DNA from: Sphingopyxis sp.
GTDB lineage: Bacteria > Pseudomonadota > Alphaproteobacteria > Sphingomonadales > Sphingomonadaceae
Assembly (NCBI GenBank): GCA_017745175.1
Contig: JAGHZY010000011.1
Coordinates: forward strand, 1 to 64,000
DNA: 64,000 nucleotides
Direction: 5' to 3'
Shown: positions 42,319-51,418 of the stretch, piece after piece
How the letters are laid out: each line of letters begins with the position of its first letter
Position numbering within the stretch: the stretch's first letter is position 1
The notes under the pieces: generated by a model
The model's input: only the letters and a program-made list of their open reading frames with translations
Database searches by the model: none
Told to the model about the DNA's origin: nothing
Program-made: the position numbers and the translations under genes

Positions 42319-44634
42319 TCAGCGCGGCTGGCCATATTGGTCGGTGAGCACGTCGCGGCGGCCGACATGGTTCGGCGGGCTGACGATGCCTTCCTCTTCC
42401 ATCCGCTCGATCAGCCGCGCCGCGCTGTTGTAGCCGATGCGCAATTGCCGTTGCAGCCAGCTTGTCGAGGCCTTCTGGCTTTCGGCGACGATCTGGCAGG
42501 CCTTGGCGTACATACGGTCCTCGGCGCTGTCGCCGCCGGCGGGCGCGCCTTCCATCGCGAAGCCGCCGTCCTCGGGATCCTCGGTCACGCTCTCGACATA
42601 GTCGGGGCGGCCCTGTCCCTTCCAGTGATCGGCGACCGCGCGTACCTCGTCGTCGGACACGAAGGGCCCGTGGATGCGCGTGATCTGCTTGCCGCCGGGG
42701 ACGTAGAGCATATCGCCCTTGCCGAGCAGCTGTTCGGCGCCCGCTTCGCCGAGGATCGTGCGGCTGTCGATCTTTGACGTGACGTTGAAGCTGATGCGCG
42801 TCGGCAGATTCGCCTTGATCACGCCGGTGATGACATCGACCGACGGGCGCTGCGTCGCGAGGATCAGATGGATGCCCGCCGCGCGCGCCTTTTGCGCGAG
42901 CCGCTGGATCAGGAACTCGACCTCCTTGCCCGCGGTCATCATCAGGTCGGCGAGTTCGTCGACGACGACGACGATCTGCGGCAGCGGCGCATAATCGAGC
43001 GTCTCTTCCTCATAGACCGGCTGGCCGGTATCGGGATCGTAGCCGGTCTGGACACGCCGCCCCAGCGACTTGCCCTTGGCAAGCGCGCCGCGCACCTTGT
43101 CGTTGTACGATGCGAGGTTGCGCACCGACAGCGACGACATCATCCGGTAACGGTCCTCCATCTGCTCGACCGCCCATTTGAGCGCGCGGATCGCCTTTTT
43201 GGGCTCGGTGACCACCGGCGCGAGCAGGTGCGGAATGTCGTCATAGACGCTGAGTTCCAGCATCTTCGGATCGATCATGATCATCTTCACCTGATCGGGG
43301 CCGAGCCGATAGAGAAGCGACAGGATCATCGCATTGAGACCCACCGACTTGCCCGAACCGGTCGTACCCGCGATCAGCAGGTGCGGCATCGGCGCGAGGT
43401 CGGCGATCATTGCGTCGCCGCTGATATTCTTGCCGAGGATGATCGGCAGCGACCCGTTGTGATCCTGGAACAGCGCGCTGCCGATGATTTCGTGCAGCAC
43501 CACCGATTCGCGGTGCGCGTTGGGCAGCTCGATACCGATCACGGTGCGGCCCGGGATCGGCGCGATACGCGCCGACAGCGCCGACATGTTGCGCGCGATG
43601 TCGTCGGCGAGGTTCGACACGCGGCTCGCCTTGGTGCCCGGCGCGGGTTCGAGTTCGTACATGGTGACAACGGGGCCGGGGCGGACCGCGGTGACGACGC
43701 CCTTGACCTGGAAATCCTCGAGCACCGATTCGAGCAGGCGCGCATTGCGTTCGAGCGCGGCCTTGTCGATCTGCCCCGCGGGCCGGTCGGGCGCGGGGGC
43801 GAGCAGGTCGATCGAGGGGAGCTGATAATTGGTGAACAGCTCGGTCTGCGGCTTGGGCCTGGGCCTTGACGGCGCCGTGCGCTGCGCGGGGTCGGCGATC
43901 TCGGGCGGGGCGCGGTCGACCGGCTCGGCGACCGCGCGCGGCCGCACGACGCGCTCCATGAGATTCGGCGTCTTCACGACTTCGCCCGGCGCGGCGCGTG
44001 CGGGTTCGACGACGCGGCTGCTCTCGGCTGCCGGCAGCCTCAGGCGCGACGCCCAGCCCTTTTCGAGCCGCAGGGCGCGCCATGCGAGCGTGAGGCCGAT
44101 ACCGACGAGGAGCAGGATCGTCGCAAAGCGGATCAGCGCCGCCGCCGGTTCGCCCGCGCTGGCGAAGAGCGGTGCGATCGCGCCGCCGACGAGCAGCGCG
44201 ATAATGCCGCCCCAGCCCGCGGGCATCGGCGAACTGGTCGCGGGCGACCAGAGCTCGGCGCCGAGGCCGACGAGCAATATGCCGATGAAGCTGTAGGCGA
44301 GCTGGCGCGGCCACCAGGGCTGCGCCTCACCCGTCCACAGCCGCCACGCGATCATGCCGAGAAGTGGCAGGATGAGCGCGATGCCGACCCCGCCGATCGA
44401 CAGGCCAAGGTCGGCGAACCATGCGCCGGCGCTGCCCATCCAGTTGGCCGCTGTCCCGTCGGCCGCGGTGTTGAGCGCCGCGTCGGTGCTGTCGTAGGTA
44501 ACGAGCGCGAGGGTCAGGAACAGGGTGAACAGGGCGAGCGCCACCGCCGCCGCGATCACGAGCGATCGCGCGATGCTCTGGCGGAAAACGGTACGCCAAT
44601 CGGCCTTTGCGGGTGCGGCCTTGCGGCTAGCCAT
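42319..44634 (-). CDS. ftsK: DNA translocase FtsK
   Basis: FtsK pumps the chromosome terminus through the division septum. The 771-residue protein has four to five N-terminal membrane helices (about 24-185), a short Pro-rich linker (about 200-285), then the motor: beta domain, Walker A GTTGSGKS at 423-430, Walker B in the IVVVDELADLM region, and the C-terminal winged gamma domain (about 700-771, QKASTSWLQRQLRIGYNSAARLIERME in parts) that reads KOPS sites. The linker is much shorter than in E. coli FtsK, as usual in alphaproteobacteria. Probably monocistronic. Confidence 0.97.
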   Translation of the reverse strand: MASRKAAPAKADWRTVFRQSIARSLVIAAAVALALFTLFLTLALVTYDSTDAALNTAADGTAANWMGSAGAWFADLGLSIGGVGIALILPLLGMIAWRLWTGEAQPWWPRQLAYSFIGILLVGLGAELWSPATSSPMPAGWGGIIALLVGGAIAPLFASAGEPAAALIRFATILLLVGIGLTLAWRALRLEKGWASRLRLPAAESSRVVEPARAAPGEVVKTPNLMERVVRPRAVAEPVDRAPPEIADPAQRTAPSRPRPKPQTELFTNYQLPSIDLLAPAPDRPAGQIDKAALERNARLLESVLEDFQVKGVVTAVRPGPVVTMYELEPAPGTKASRVSNLADDIARNMSALSARIAPIPGRTVIGIELPNAHRESVVLHEIIGSALFQDHNGSLPIILGKNISGDAMIADLAPMPHLLIAGTTGSGKSVGLNAMILSLLYRLGPDQVKMIMIDPKMLELSVYDDIPHLLAPVVTEPKKAIRALKWAVEQMEDRYRMMSSLSVRNLASYNDKVRGALAKGKSLGRRVQTGYDPDTGQPVYEEETLDYAPLPQIVVVVDELADLMMTAGKEVEFLIQRLAQKARAAGIHLILATQRPSVDVITGVIKANLPTRISFNVTSKIDSRTILGEAGAEQLLGKGDMLYVPGGKQITRIHGPFVSDDEVRAVADHWKGQGRPDYVESVTEDPEDGGFAMEGAPAGGDSAEDRMYAKACQIVAESQKASTSWLQRQLRIGYNSAARLIERMEEEGIVSPPNHVGRRDVLTDQYGQPR

Positions 44635-44757
44635 GCTCTTTTCCGGTCCCTGTGGTTAACCCGGGCGATATGCGCATGGGGCGGACTCGCCGTCAAGCGC
44701 GGCCCCGCGCGCGCCCACAGCCTTTCCAACCGCCCCGCCGCACGCTAGGGCGAAGCG

Positions 44758-45999
44758 ATGAGTGAAACGCTGCGCAGCGATGTCCTGATTTCGGGTGGCG
44801 GCCTTGTCGGCCAAGCGCTCGCCCTCGCCCTTTCGCATCATGGCCTGTCGGTCCGGATCGTCGATCCGGCCGATCCGGTCGCGACGATCGCGCCCGGGTT
44901 CGACGGCCGCGCCTCGGCGATCGCTAGCGCGACGTGGCAGATGTTCGAGGTGCTGGGGATCGCCGATCGCCTTGCCGGGCATGGATGTCCGATCCGCGCG
45001 ATCAGGGTCGGCGACGGCGCGCCCGACAGCGGACGCGGCGGCGAGCTCGATTTCGTCACCGCCGATGGTGCTCCGCCGCTCGGCACGATGGTCGAGAACC
45101 GCCGGCTTCGTCTCGCGCTCGCCGCCGCGCTCGCCGATGCTCCGCTTGCCGGGCTTTCGATGCCCGCCACGGTCGTGTCGCGCGAAATCGACAGTCATGG
45201 CGTCACGCTGACGCTCGCCGACGGCGCACGGCACACCGCGCCGCTCCTCATCGTCGCCGAGGGCCGCCGCTCGCCGACGCGCGACGCTGCGGGGTTCAGC
45301 ATCGCGAGCTGGTCCTACCATCATCATGCGATGATCGGTGCGATCGCGCACGAAAAACCGCACGGCAATGTCGCGCACGAAATCTTCTATCCGTCGGGGC
45401 CGTTTGCCTTGCTGCCGCTCGTCGACGACGAGCAGGGACGGCACCGCTCGGCTTTTGTCTGGACGGTGTCGGAAAGCGACGGCCCGGGCTTTGCCAAGCT
45501 GGGCGAGCGTGGTTTCGTCGCCGAACTGCGGAAGCGTGCGGGCGGCGTCCTCGGCGCGATGGACCTGGTCGCGCCGCGGATGACCTATCCGCTCGGTTTC
45601 CACCATAGCGCGTCGATCGTCGCCGGGCGTATCGCGCTCGTCGGCGATGCCGCGCATGGCATCCATCCGATCGCGGGACAGGGGCTCAACCTCGGCCTCC
45701 GCGACGTCGCGGCGCTGACCGAGGTGCTTGTCGAGGGCGCGCGGCTCGGACTCGATCTTGGCGATGCGGCGCTGCTCGCGCGCTATCAGCGCTGGCGCGG
45801 GCTCGACAATATGATGGTCAGCCTCGCGACCGACGGGCTGACGCGCCTGTTCGGCATCCCCGGCCGCACTGCCGCTGCGGTGCGGCGCACCGGGCTCGGC
45901 GCGGTGCAGCGCATGCCGATGCTCAAGCGCTTCTTCATGGACGAGGCGCGCGGCGAGGCGGGTGACCTGCCGCGCCTGCTCGCGGGCGCCGAAATCTAG
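44758..45999 (+). CDS. UbiH/UbiF family FAD-dependent hydroxylase
   Basis: This 413-residue FAD monooxygenase is of the ubiquinone-biosynthesis class. It has the N-terminal dinucleotide fold VLISGGGLVGQALALALSHHG, then FDGRASAIASATWQM and the ENRRLRLAL segment typical of UbiH/F/I, and the second FAD motif GRIALVGDAAHGIHPIAGQGLNLGLRDVAAL (in parts). It would hydroxylate an aromatic-ring position of a ubiquinone precursor; which carbon cannot be told. It is divergent from ftsK with 123 bp between starts and stands alone. Confidence 0.93.
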   Translation: MSETLRSDVLISGGGLVGQALALALSHHGLSVRIVDPADPVATIAPGFDGRASAIASATWQMFEVLGIADRLAGHGCPIRAIRVGDGAPDSGRGGELDFVTADGAPPLGTMVENRRLRLALAAALADAPLAGLSMPATVVSREIDSHGVTLTLADGARHTAPLLIVAEGRRSPTRDAAGFSIASWSYHHHAMIGAIAHEKPHGNVAHEIFYPSGPFALLPLVDDEQGRHRSAFVWTVSESDGPGFAKLGERGFVAELRKRAGGVLGAMDLVAPRMTYPLGFHHSASIVAGRIALVGDAAHGIHPIAGQGLNLGLRDVAALTEVLVEGARLGLDLGDAALLARYQRWRGLDNMMVSLATDGLTRLFGIPGRTAAAVRRTGLGAVQRMPMLKRFFMDEARGEAGDLPRLLAGAEI

Positions 46000-46095
46000 G
46001 TAGTATTACCTGGGGCCTCAGTAGCACGCCGCCAGGCAAGACATCCTATCCCTGCCCGGGCGGCAACCATGCCGCGGCAGGATGGGGACACGGCC

Positions 46096-46794
46096 ATGTC
46101 GGCGAAAAGCGATGCGCTCGAAACGGCGGTTACAGACTATATCCGGGCGCGAACCGCGCTCGATGCGATGCCCGGCGCGCGGACACGGGCCCTGGCCGAC
46201 CGCGCCTTTGCGCGCCTCGCGGCGCTGGCGGCGCCGCGTATCCGCTATTTCACGCGCAGCTACGGACTGGGCGAGGTTGCCGAGGATGCCGCACAGGTCT
46301 GTGCGATCGCGCTCCATCGCGCCGCCGAGCGCTACGATCCCGCACGGGCCCGCTTCACCACCTATGTGAACTGGCAGTTCCGCGCCGAACTGCAGGCATT
46401 GCGCCTCCGCCTGCATGGCGACCAGCGCTGCGCCGGGCGGCGCGATTCCGCCGCGATGCTCCCGCTCGATGCCTTGCAGGCGGATGGCGCCGACGACTGG
46501 CTGGTCGATCCGGTGGCCGAGGCGGCGACCGAACAGGGCGCCGCCGACAATCTGGCCGCGCGTCTGGCCGATCGTCTGGTCGAGCAGTGGGCGGACCGTC
46601 GCCGGGCAAGGCTGGACGTGTCGCACGGCGACCGCGGCCGGATGGCAGCCCGCCTCGCCGCCGACATCGAGCTCGTGCGCGACCATCTGACGGTGAGCGA
46701 AGCGGCCGAACGGTTGCGCGAAAGCGACCGCCATATCGTGCGCCGCGCGCTGGCCGATATCGCGCATCATGCGCCGGCCCGCGGACGTCACTGA
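46096..46794 (+). CDS. sigma-70 family sigma factor, small unassigned type
   Basis: This 232-residue protein resembles a minimal sigma factor. Residues about 45-105 match region 2 (AEDAAQVCAIALHRAAERYDPARARFTTYVNWQFRAELQALRLR in parts, with the FTTYVNWQFR core of region 2.4), and the C-terminal 45 residues (LTVSEAAERLRESDRHIVRRALADIAH) look like a degenerate region 4 helix-turn-helix. A 70-residue variable part lies between. No anti-sigma gene is adjacent. I use ATG 46096 with GGGGAC upstream; 46069 is an alternative. A diverged RpoH/ECF-like factor is possible; the target promoters are unknown. Confidence 0.75.
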   Translation: MSAKSDALETAVTDYIRARTALDAMPGARTRALADRAFARLAALAAPRIRYFTRSYGLGEVAEDAAQVCAIALHRAAERYDPARARFTTYVNWQFRAELQALRLRLHGDQRCAGRRDSAAMLPLDALQADGADDWLVDPVAEAATEQGAADNLAARLADRLVEQWADRRRARLDVSHGDRGRMAARLAADIELVRDHLTVSEAAERLRESDRHIVRRALADIAHHAPARGRH

Positions 46795-46799
46795 CCGCG

Positions 46800-47450
46800 C
46801 TACTGGAGCGTTGCGCGCCCGTCGTCGCCGTCGAAGCGGCCGAAAAACTGCATCATCTGGACGACCAGCTCGGCGCGCGCGTCGATCGGTGAGGCTTCGA
46901 GCAGCGCCTGTTTCGCCGCGGCATCGAAGGGCGCGACCTGCGCGATGCCGTTGACGAGCGTCGCGTCGTCGAGCTGGCCGACCGAGTCCCAGTCGACGAC
47001 ATAGCCCTGCCGCTGCGCAAAGCGCTTGGCCTCGCGTTCGAGGCTCGCACGCTCGATGCTTGCCAGCACGGCCTCCTCCCCGGCCGCCAGCTCGATCTCG
47101 GCCTCGACCTGCCGGAACGGCGTCGTGACGTCGAGTTCGCGGCGGACGCGAAAGCGCGCGACGCCTTCGAGGACGAGGTTGAAACGCCCCTCGTCGAGCG
47201 CTTCGACATCGACGATTCGCCCGACGCAGCCGATGTCGTAGAGCGCCGGCGGCTCGCGATTCTCTTCGCCGGGCAGCACGCGCGGCTGGATCATCCCGAT
47301 CTGCCGGTCGCGCGCGAGCACCTCCTGCACCATCGCCGAATAGCGCGGCTCGAAGATGTGCAGCGGCAGGTGCAGCCCGGGAAAGAGCACCGCGCCGGTG
47401 AGCGGAAAGATCGCGATCCGCTGGATGGTCAAGGGCGCGGTGTCGTTCAT
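46800..47450 (-). CDS. LON peptidase substrate-binding domain protein
   Basis: This 216-residue cytoplasmic protein is a stand-alone LON N-terminal domain without ATPase or protease. The opening IFPLTGAVLFPGLHLPLHIFEPRYSAMV (in parts) and YDIGCVGRIVDVEALDEGRFNLVLEGVARFRV (in parts) are the family hallmarks. The ATG at 47450 has GGAGACCC upstream. It begins nine bp from the end of the thioredoxin-TPR gene, a conserved pair in alphaproteobacteria. The exact role is unknown; related to protein quality control by family. Confidence 0.92.
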   Translation of the reverse strand: MNDTAPLTIQRIAIFPLTGAVLFPGLHLPLHIFEPRYSAMVQEVLARDRQIGMIQPRVLPGEENREPPALYDIGCVGRIVDVEALDEGRFNLVLEGVARFRVRRELDVTTPFRQVEAEIELAAGEEAVLASIERASLEREAKRFAQRQGYVVDWDSVGQLDDATLVNGIAQVAPFDAAAKQALLEASPIDARAELVVQMMQFFGRFDGDDGRATLQ

Positions 47451-47458
47451 GGGTCTCC

Positions 47459-48370
47459 CTAGCCGAACAGGATCAGCGACAGGCGGCGACGCTGCGCCGC
47501 GACCCATGCGTCTTCGAGGCCGACGGCCTCGAACAGCGCGAGCAGCTTGGCGCGCGCCGCGCCGTCCTGCCATTCGCGATCGGCCGCGATGATGTGGAGC
47601 AGATTGTCGGCGGCGGCATCCCGCTGCCCCGCGCCGATCTGCGCGGCGGCGAGATCGTGGCGTGCCTGATGATCGTCCGGATTCGCGGCAACGGCGGCTT
47701 CAAAGGCCGCCAGCTCACCGGCGTCGGGTGCATCGGCGGCAAGCGCCAGCGCGCTCTTGGCCTGCGCGATGGCGGGGTCGGCCGCGATTTCGGCGGGCAG
47801 GGCATCGAGCGCCGCTTGCGCGCCGTCGATATCGCCCGCGAGGACGAGCGCGCGAATCTGGCCGGCGTGCGCCGCGGCATTGTCGGGCGCCATATCGAGG
47901 ATCTGGGCAAAGATGCTCGCCGCGCGCGCACCGTCACCCTCGGCGAGCACGCCTTCGCCCATTTCGATGAGCGGCGCGATCGCGACAGCGCGCGCCGTCG
48001 CCTCGCTCTCGATCGGGAGCTGCGCGAGCAGCTGGTCGAGAATCGCCTTCAATTGGCTTTCGGTGCGCGCGTTGGTGAGGTTTGCGACGGGCTGGCCCTG
48101 GAAAATCGCATAGACGGTCGGGATCGACTGGACCTGGAACTGGCCGGCGATGAAGCGATTCGCGTCGACGTCGACCTTTACCAGCACGACGCCCTTGTCG
48201 GCGTAATCCTCGGCGACCTTTTCGAGCACCGGCCCCAGCTGCTTGCACGGTCCGCACCATTCGGCCCAGAAATCGAGGATGACGAGGCTGGTCATCGACG
48301 GTTCGACAACGTCACGGCGGAAGGCTTCGACGGCTTCCTTTTCCTGCGGGTTCAGACCGAGAGTGGCCAC
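47459..48370 (-). CDS. thioredoxin-TPR co-chaperone, CnoX/YbbN-like
   Basis: This 303-residue protein has an N-terminal thioredoxin domain (about 10-115) with the active site WAEWCGPCKQL, followed by TPR-like helices to the end (DGARAASIFAQILDMAPDNAAAHAGQIRALVLAGD in parts). E. coli CnoX has this layout; there the domain has a different active site and acts as a chaperedoxin for GroEL. Here both Cys are kept, so redox activity is likely, as in alphaproteobacterial relatives. The start is GTG 48370 with AGGAGC eight bases upstream. In an operon with the LON-domain gene. Confidence 0.9.
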   Translation of the reverse strand: MATLGLNPQEKEAVEAFRRDVVEPSMTSLVILDFWAEWCGPCKQLGPVLEKVAEDYADKGVVLVKVDVDANRFIAGQFQVQSIPTVYAIFQGQPVANLTNARTESQLKAILDQLLAQLPIESEATARAVAIAPLIEMGEGVLAEGDGARAASIFAQILDMAPDNAAAHAGQIRALVLAGDIDGAQAALDALPAEIAADPAIAQAKSALALAADAPDAGELAAFEAAVAANPDDHQARHDLAAAQIGAGQRDAAADNLLHIIAADREWQDGAARAKLLALFEAVGLEDAWVAAQRRRLSLILFG

Positions 48371-48562
48371 GAAAGATGCTCCTGTTTTTGATTTTCGGTC
48401 GCTCCCGCCGGGGCGGAAAGGACTCTGGCCCCGCTTATGTGGGATTTGCGGGCGATATGCCAACCCTTCGCAGAAAATGCACAAACAGGGCTTGCCGAGT
48501 CAAAAGGCCGGTGCTAATCGCCCGCCTCACCCGCTGGAACCGACCGGTTTCCAGCCGCCAGA

Positions 48563-48637
48563 GCGGGCGTAGCTCAGGGGTAGAGCACAACCTTGCCAAG
48601 GTTGGGGTCGAGGGTTCGAATCCCTTCGCCCGCTCCA
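48563..48637 (+). tRNA. tRNA-Gly (anticodon GCC)
   Basis: The 75 bases form a full cloverleaf: acceptor GCGGGCG/CGCCCGC, D-arm GCTC...GAGC, anticodon stem AACCT/AGGTT with loop TGCCA giving GCC, T-arm GAGGG TTCGAAT CCCTT, and an encoded CCA end. No integrase is nearby. Confidence 0.97.
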
Positions 48638-48841
48638 TCGACAATCATACGAAATCGAAGCCGACACTACGCAGGCGTGCGACGGCGTCGCGCCCGCGAA
48701 TCGCCATGCCCCGTGTCTCCAACGTTCGGAGCGCAAGCCCGGCCAGCCCCTTCCCCGCCAATTTTTCATATGGGGACGAGTAGTGGATTCGATCACCCCG
48801 TTCATCGTGCCGGACAGAGGATGATGAATTGGGGGGCTGGA

Positions 48842-50539
48842 ATGGGTTTTCTGGAAAAGGGCAGGCTCTTGTTGTCCTGGGGCCTCGCGGCGGCGGCGCT
48901 CGCAAGCAGCGTTCCGGCGGCGGCGCAAATCAGTTTTTCGGTCACGCTGCCGCAGTCGGCCGCGAGCGAGCCCGTCACCGGCCGGCTGATCGTGGTGACG
49001 AACCGCCGCGCGGCCGACGGGACGCCCGCCAGGGCCGAGCCGCGTCAGATGATCGGCATGGGCGGCCCGCCGGCCTTCGGTATGGACGTGGAAAATTTGC
49101 GTCCCGGCGCGACGGTGACGCTCGACGCCGGATCGGATGGTTTTCCTTTCGGTCTCGATCGGCTCCCCGCCGGCGACTATAGCGTCCAGGCGGTGCTCGT
49201 CCCGTACAGGAAGGCGAAGCGCGCCGACGGACACACGATCTGGGTGCCGATGAACGACCAGCGCGTCATCGCGCCGATGTTCCCCGGTAACCCCTATAGC
49301 AAGCCCGCCGATGTCCGGCTCGATCCTGCGGCGAAAACGCCGGTTGCGCTGACGCTGACCGAGAAGATCGGACCGATCGCGCGCGAACCGGATACGCCGT
49401 GGATCAAGCGCGTCCGTATCAAGAGCAAGATCCTGTCCGATTTCTGGGGCATGCCGATGTACATCGGCGCCGAAGTGCTGCTGCCCAAGGATTTCGACAA
49501 GCATCCGGCCGCGCGCTATCCGGCGATCTATACCTATGGCCATTTCGGCGGATCGTTCAGTTTCGACACCGATCCGGCGAGCGACAGCGAGGGCGCGCGG
49601 CGCGGCGCGGCCGACGCCAACGTCAAGACGGGCTATCAGTTCGCGCAGCAATGGTCGGGCGAGAATTTCCCGCGCATGGTCGGGATCACGCTCGAGACGC
49701 CCGGCCCCTATTTCTTCGAATCCTATGCGCTCAACTCGGCCAATAACGGGCCGTGGGGCGATGCGATCACCAGGGAATTGATGCCCTATCTCGAAAAGAC
49801 CTTCCGCCTGATCGACCAGCCCTACGGCCGGATCGTTGAAGGGGCTTCGACCGGCGGCTGGGAAGCGCTGGCGCTGCAGCTTCATTATCCCGACCTGTTC
49901 GGCGGCGCGTGGGTGTTCAACCCCGACCCGATCGACTTCACCCGCTATCAGCTCACCGACATCTACAAGGAGGACAATATGTTCACCTTGAAGATCAACG
50001 ACTGGATCACGCAGGAAAAGCCGTTCCGCCGCAGCCGCGAAGGCCATCCGCTCGTCGACCTGCGCACGCTCGCCGCGCTTGAGGGCATGCTCGGATCGAA
50101 GGGGCGGAGCTACTACCAGCTCGGCATCTGGCAGACGACGCACGGCCCGGTCGGTCCCGATGGCTATCCCGTCATGCTCTATGACTACAAGACCGGCGTC
50201 ATCAACAAGGAGGTCGTCAAATATATGCGCGAGAACGGTTTCGACCTTTCGGGATATACTCGCGACAACTGGGCGACGCTTGGCCCCAAGCTGCGCGGCA
50301 AGCTGCATTTCTTCGCGGGCGAGATGGATGATTTCTACCTCAATCTCGCGGTCTATCAGTTCCAGGACATGATCGCCGAGGTAGCGGGCAAGGATTATCC
50401 GATCCGCTTCGAATATGGCCGGCCGAAGAAGGGGCATAACTGGCACCACACCGACTGGGCAGGTGTCGTCCACGAGGTCGCCGATCACGTCCGGAAGAAT
50501 GCGCCCGCCGGCGCACCGGTCGATCAATGGAATTATTGA
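48842..50539 (+). CDS. exported esterase-like alpha/beta hydrolase
   Basis: This 565-residue secreted protein has a signal peptide (about 1-29, ending VPAAAQ), an N-terminal beta-sandwich of about 180 residues, and an alpha/beta-hydrolase domain of putative esterase type. The nucleophile is Ser336 in EGASTGGWEAL; a likely acid is Asp in the GEMDDFY region and a likely base His in KKGHNWHHTDW. The ATG at 48842 has GGGGGG six bases upstream; 48821 is a weaker start. It is 11 bp from the next gene, so the pair is an operon. Substrate unknown. Confidence 0.85.
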   Translation: MGFLEKGRLLLSWGLAAAALASSVPAAAQISFSVTLPQSAASEPVTGRLIVVTNRRAADGTPARAEPRQMIGMGGPPAFGMDVENLRPGATVTLDAGSDGFPFGLDRLPAGDYSVQAVLVPYRKAKRADGHTIWVPMNDQRVIAPMFPGNPYSKPADVRLDPAAKTPVALTLTEKIGPIAREPDTPWIKRVRIKSKILSDFWGMPMYIGAEVLLPKDFDKHPAARYPAIYTYGHFGGSFSFDTDPASDSEGARRGAADANVKTGYQFAQQWSGENFPRMVGITLETPGPYFFESYALNSANNGPWGDAITRELMPYLEKTFRLIDQPYGRIVEGASTGGWEALALQLHYPDLFGGAWVFNPDPIDFTRYQLTDIYKEDNMFTLKINDWITQEKPFRRSREGHPLVDLRTLAALEGMLGSKGRSYYQLGIWQTTHGPVGPDGYPVMLYDYKTGVINKEVVKYMRENGFDLSGYTRDNWATLGPKLRGKLHFFAGEMDDFYLNLAVYQFQDMIAEVAGKDYPIRFEYGRPKKGHNWHHTDWAGVVHEVADHVRKNAPAGAPVDQWNY

Positions 50540-50550
50540 GGAGGCGGCGG

Positions 50551-51273
50551 ATGGTCGAAATCAGGGGCGCGCGACTGGCGCTCGTCGCGACGGGCTTCAT
50601 CATGGGGGCCGCGGCGCCGACCGCGCTCGTGATGGCCGACAGCGGACCGCCGAAAAGCGTGTTCGACGAGATCAGCGTCAAGCGGATCAACATCGTCGAG
50701 CCTGACGGCAAATATCGCCTCGTCCTCGCCAATTCCGAGCGCTTCCCCGGTCTGTTCATGGAAGGCAAGGAATACAGGCATCACAGCCGCGACGGCGGCG
50801 GGATGCTCTTCTTCAACGACGAGGGCGACGAGGTCGGCGGGCTGACCTTTGGCAGCAAGACGGTCGGCGACGATCGTCGCGCCTCGGGCTCGCTAATGTT
50901 CGATCAGTACAAGCAGGACCAGACCGTCGGTATCCAGTATAGCGAAGCGAACGGCAATCGCACTGCGGGGCTGCGCGTCTGGGATCGGCCCGACTGGTCG
51001 ATCAAGCCGCTGATGGAAATGAGCGCACGGGCCGCCGCCTCCGACGAAGCCGGGAAAACCCGCATTCGCGAAGAGATGCGCGCCTATGCGATGGCGAACG
51101 GCGGGGCAGGCGCGGAGCGCGTCTTCGCCGGCAAGGCGACCGACGATGCGATCGTGCGGCTCGCCGACAAGAACGGCAAGCCGCGCCTGCTGCTCCGGGT
51201 CGGCGCCGATGGCGCGCCGAGCATCGAGTTTCTCGACACTGCCGGGAAGGTGGTCAGGCGCATCACGCAATAG
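50551..51273 (+). CDS. membrane-anchored or exported protein of unknown function
   Basis: This 240-residue protein begins with a hydrophobic signal or anchor (about 9-30, LALVATGFIMGAAAPTALVM). The mature part opens ISVKRINIVEPDGKYRLVLAN, a motif I have seen in uncharacterised bacterial proteins, then beta-rich sequence with FNDEGDEVGGLTFG and RLADKNGKPRLLLRVGADGAPSIEFLD. No catalytic motif is visible. GGAGG lies seven bases before the ATG. Probably translated with the upstream esterase. Confidence 0.75.
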   Translation: MVEIRGARLALVATGFIMGAAAPTALVMADSGPPKSVFDEISVKRINIVEPDGKYRLVLANSERFPGLFMEGKEYRHHSRDGGGMLFFNDEGDEVGGLTFGSKTVGDDRRASGSLMFDQYKQDQTVGIQYSEANGNRTAGLRVWDRPDWSIKPLMEMSARAAASDEAGKTRIREEMRAYAMANGGAGAERVFAGKATDDAIVRLADKNGKPRLLLRVGADGAPSIEFLDTAGKVVRRITQ

Positions 51274-51308
51274 GCATCCCCGTCCTTTCCGGCCGGCCGG
51301 GATGCGTT
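51274..51308 (+). terminator. possible terminator after the esterase operon
   Basis: A 7-bp stem GCATCCC/GGGATGC spans a GC-rich 18-base loop and is followed by GTTT. It begins directly at the stop codon. Weak but well placed, since the ECF sigma gene that follows has its own AT-rich leader. Confidence 0.4.
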
Positions 51309-51340
51309 TCCCGGTGCGGGCAGGTGTGCCTGTCACAAGT

Positions 51341-51418
51341 TATTATTTTAAAACAAAAAAATTCACAATATTGTCATTTTCGCTTGACGCACGCCGCGAA
51401 TGCTGTTGCCTTCGGGGC
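51341..51418 (+). promoter_or_regulatory. AT-rich leader of the ECF sigma gene with ACAATATTGT palindrome
   Basis: This is the most AT-rich stretch in the area. It holds the perfect 10-bp palindrome ACAATATTGT at 51365-51374 and a TTGACG -35-like hexamer at 51384. No convincing -10 is seen at normal spacing. A regulator site for the iron- or substrate-responsive sigma operon is plausible. Confidence 0.35.
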
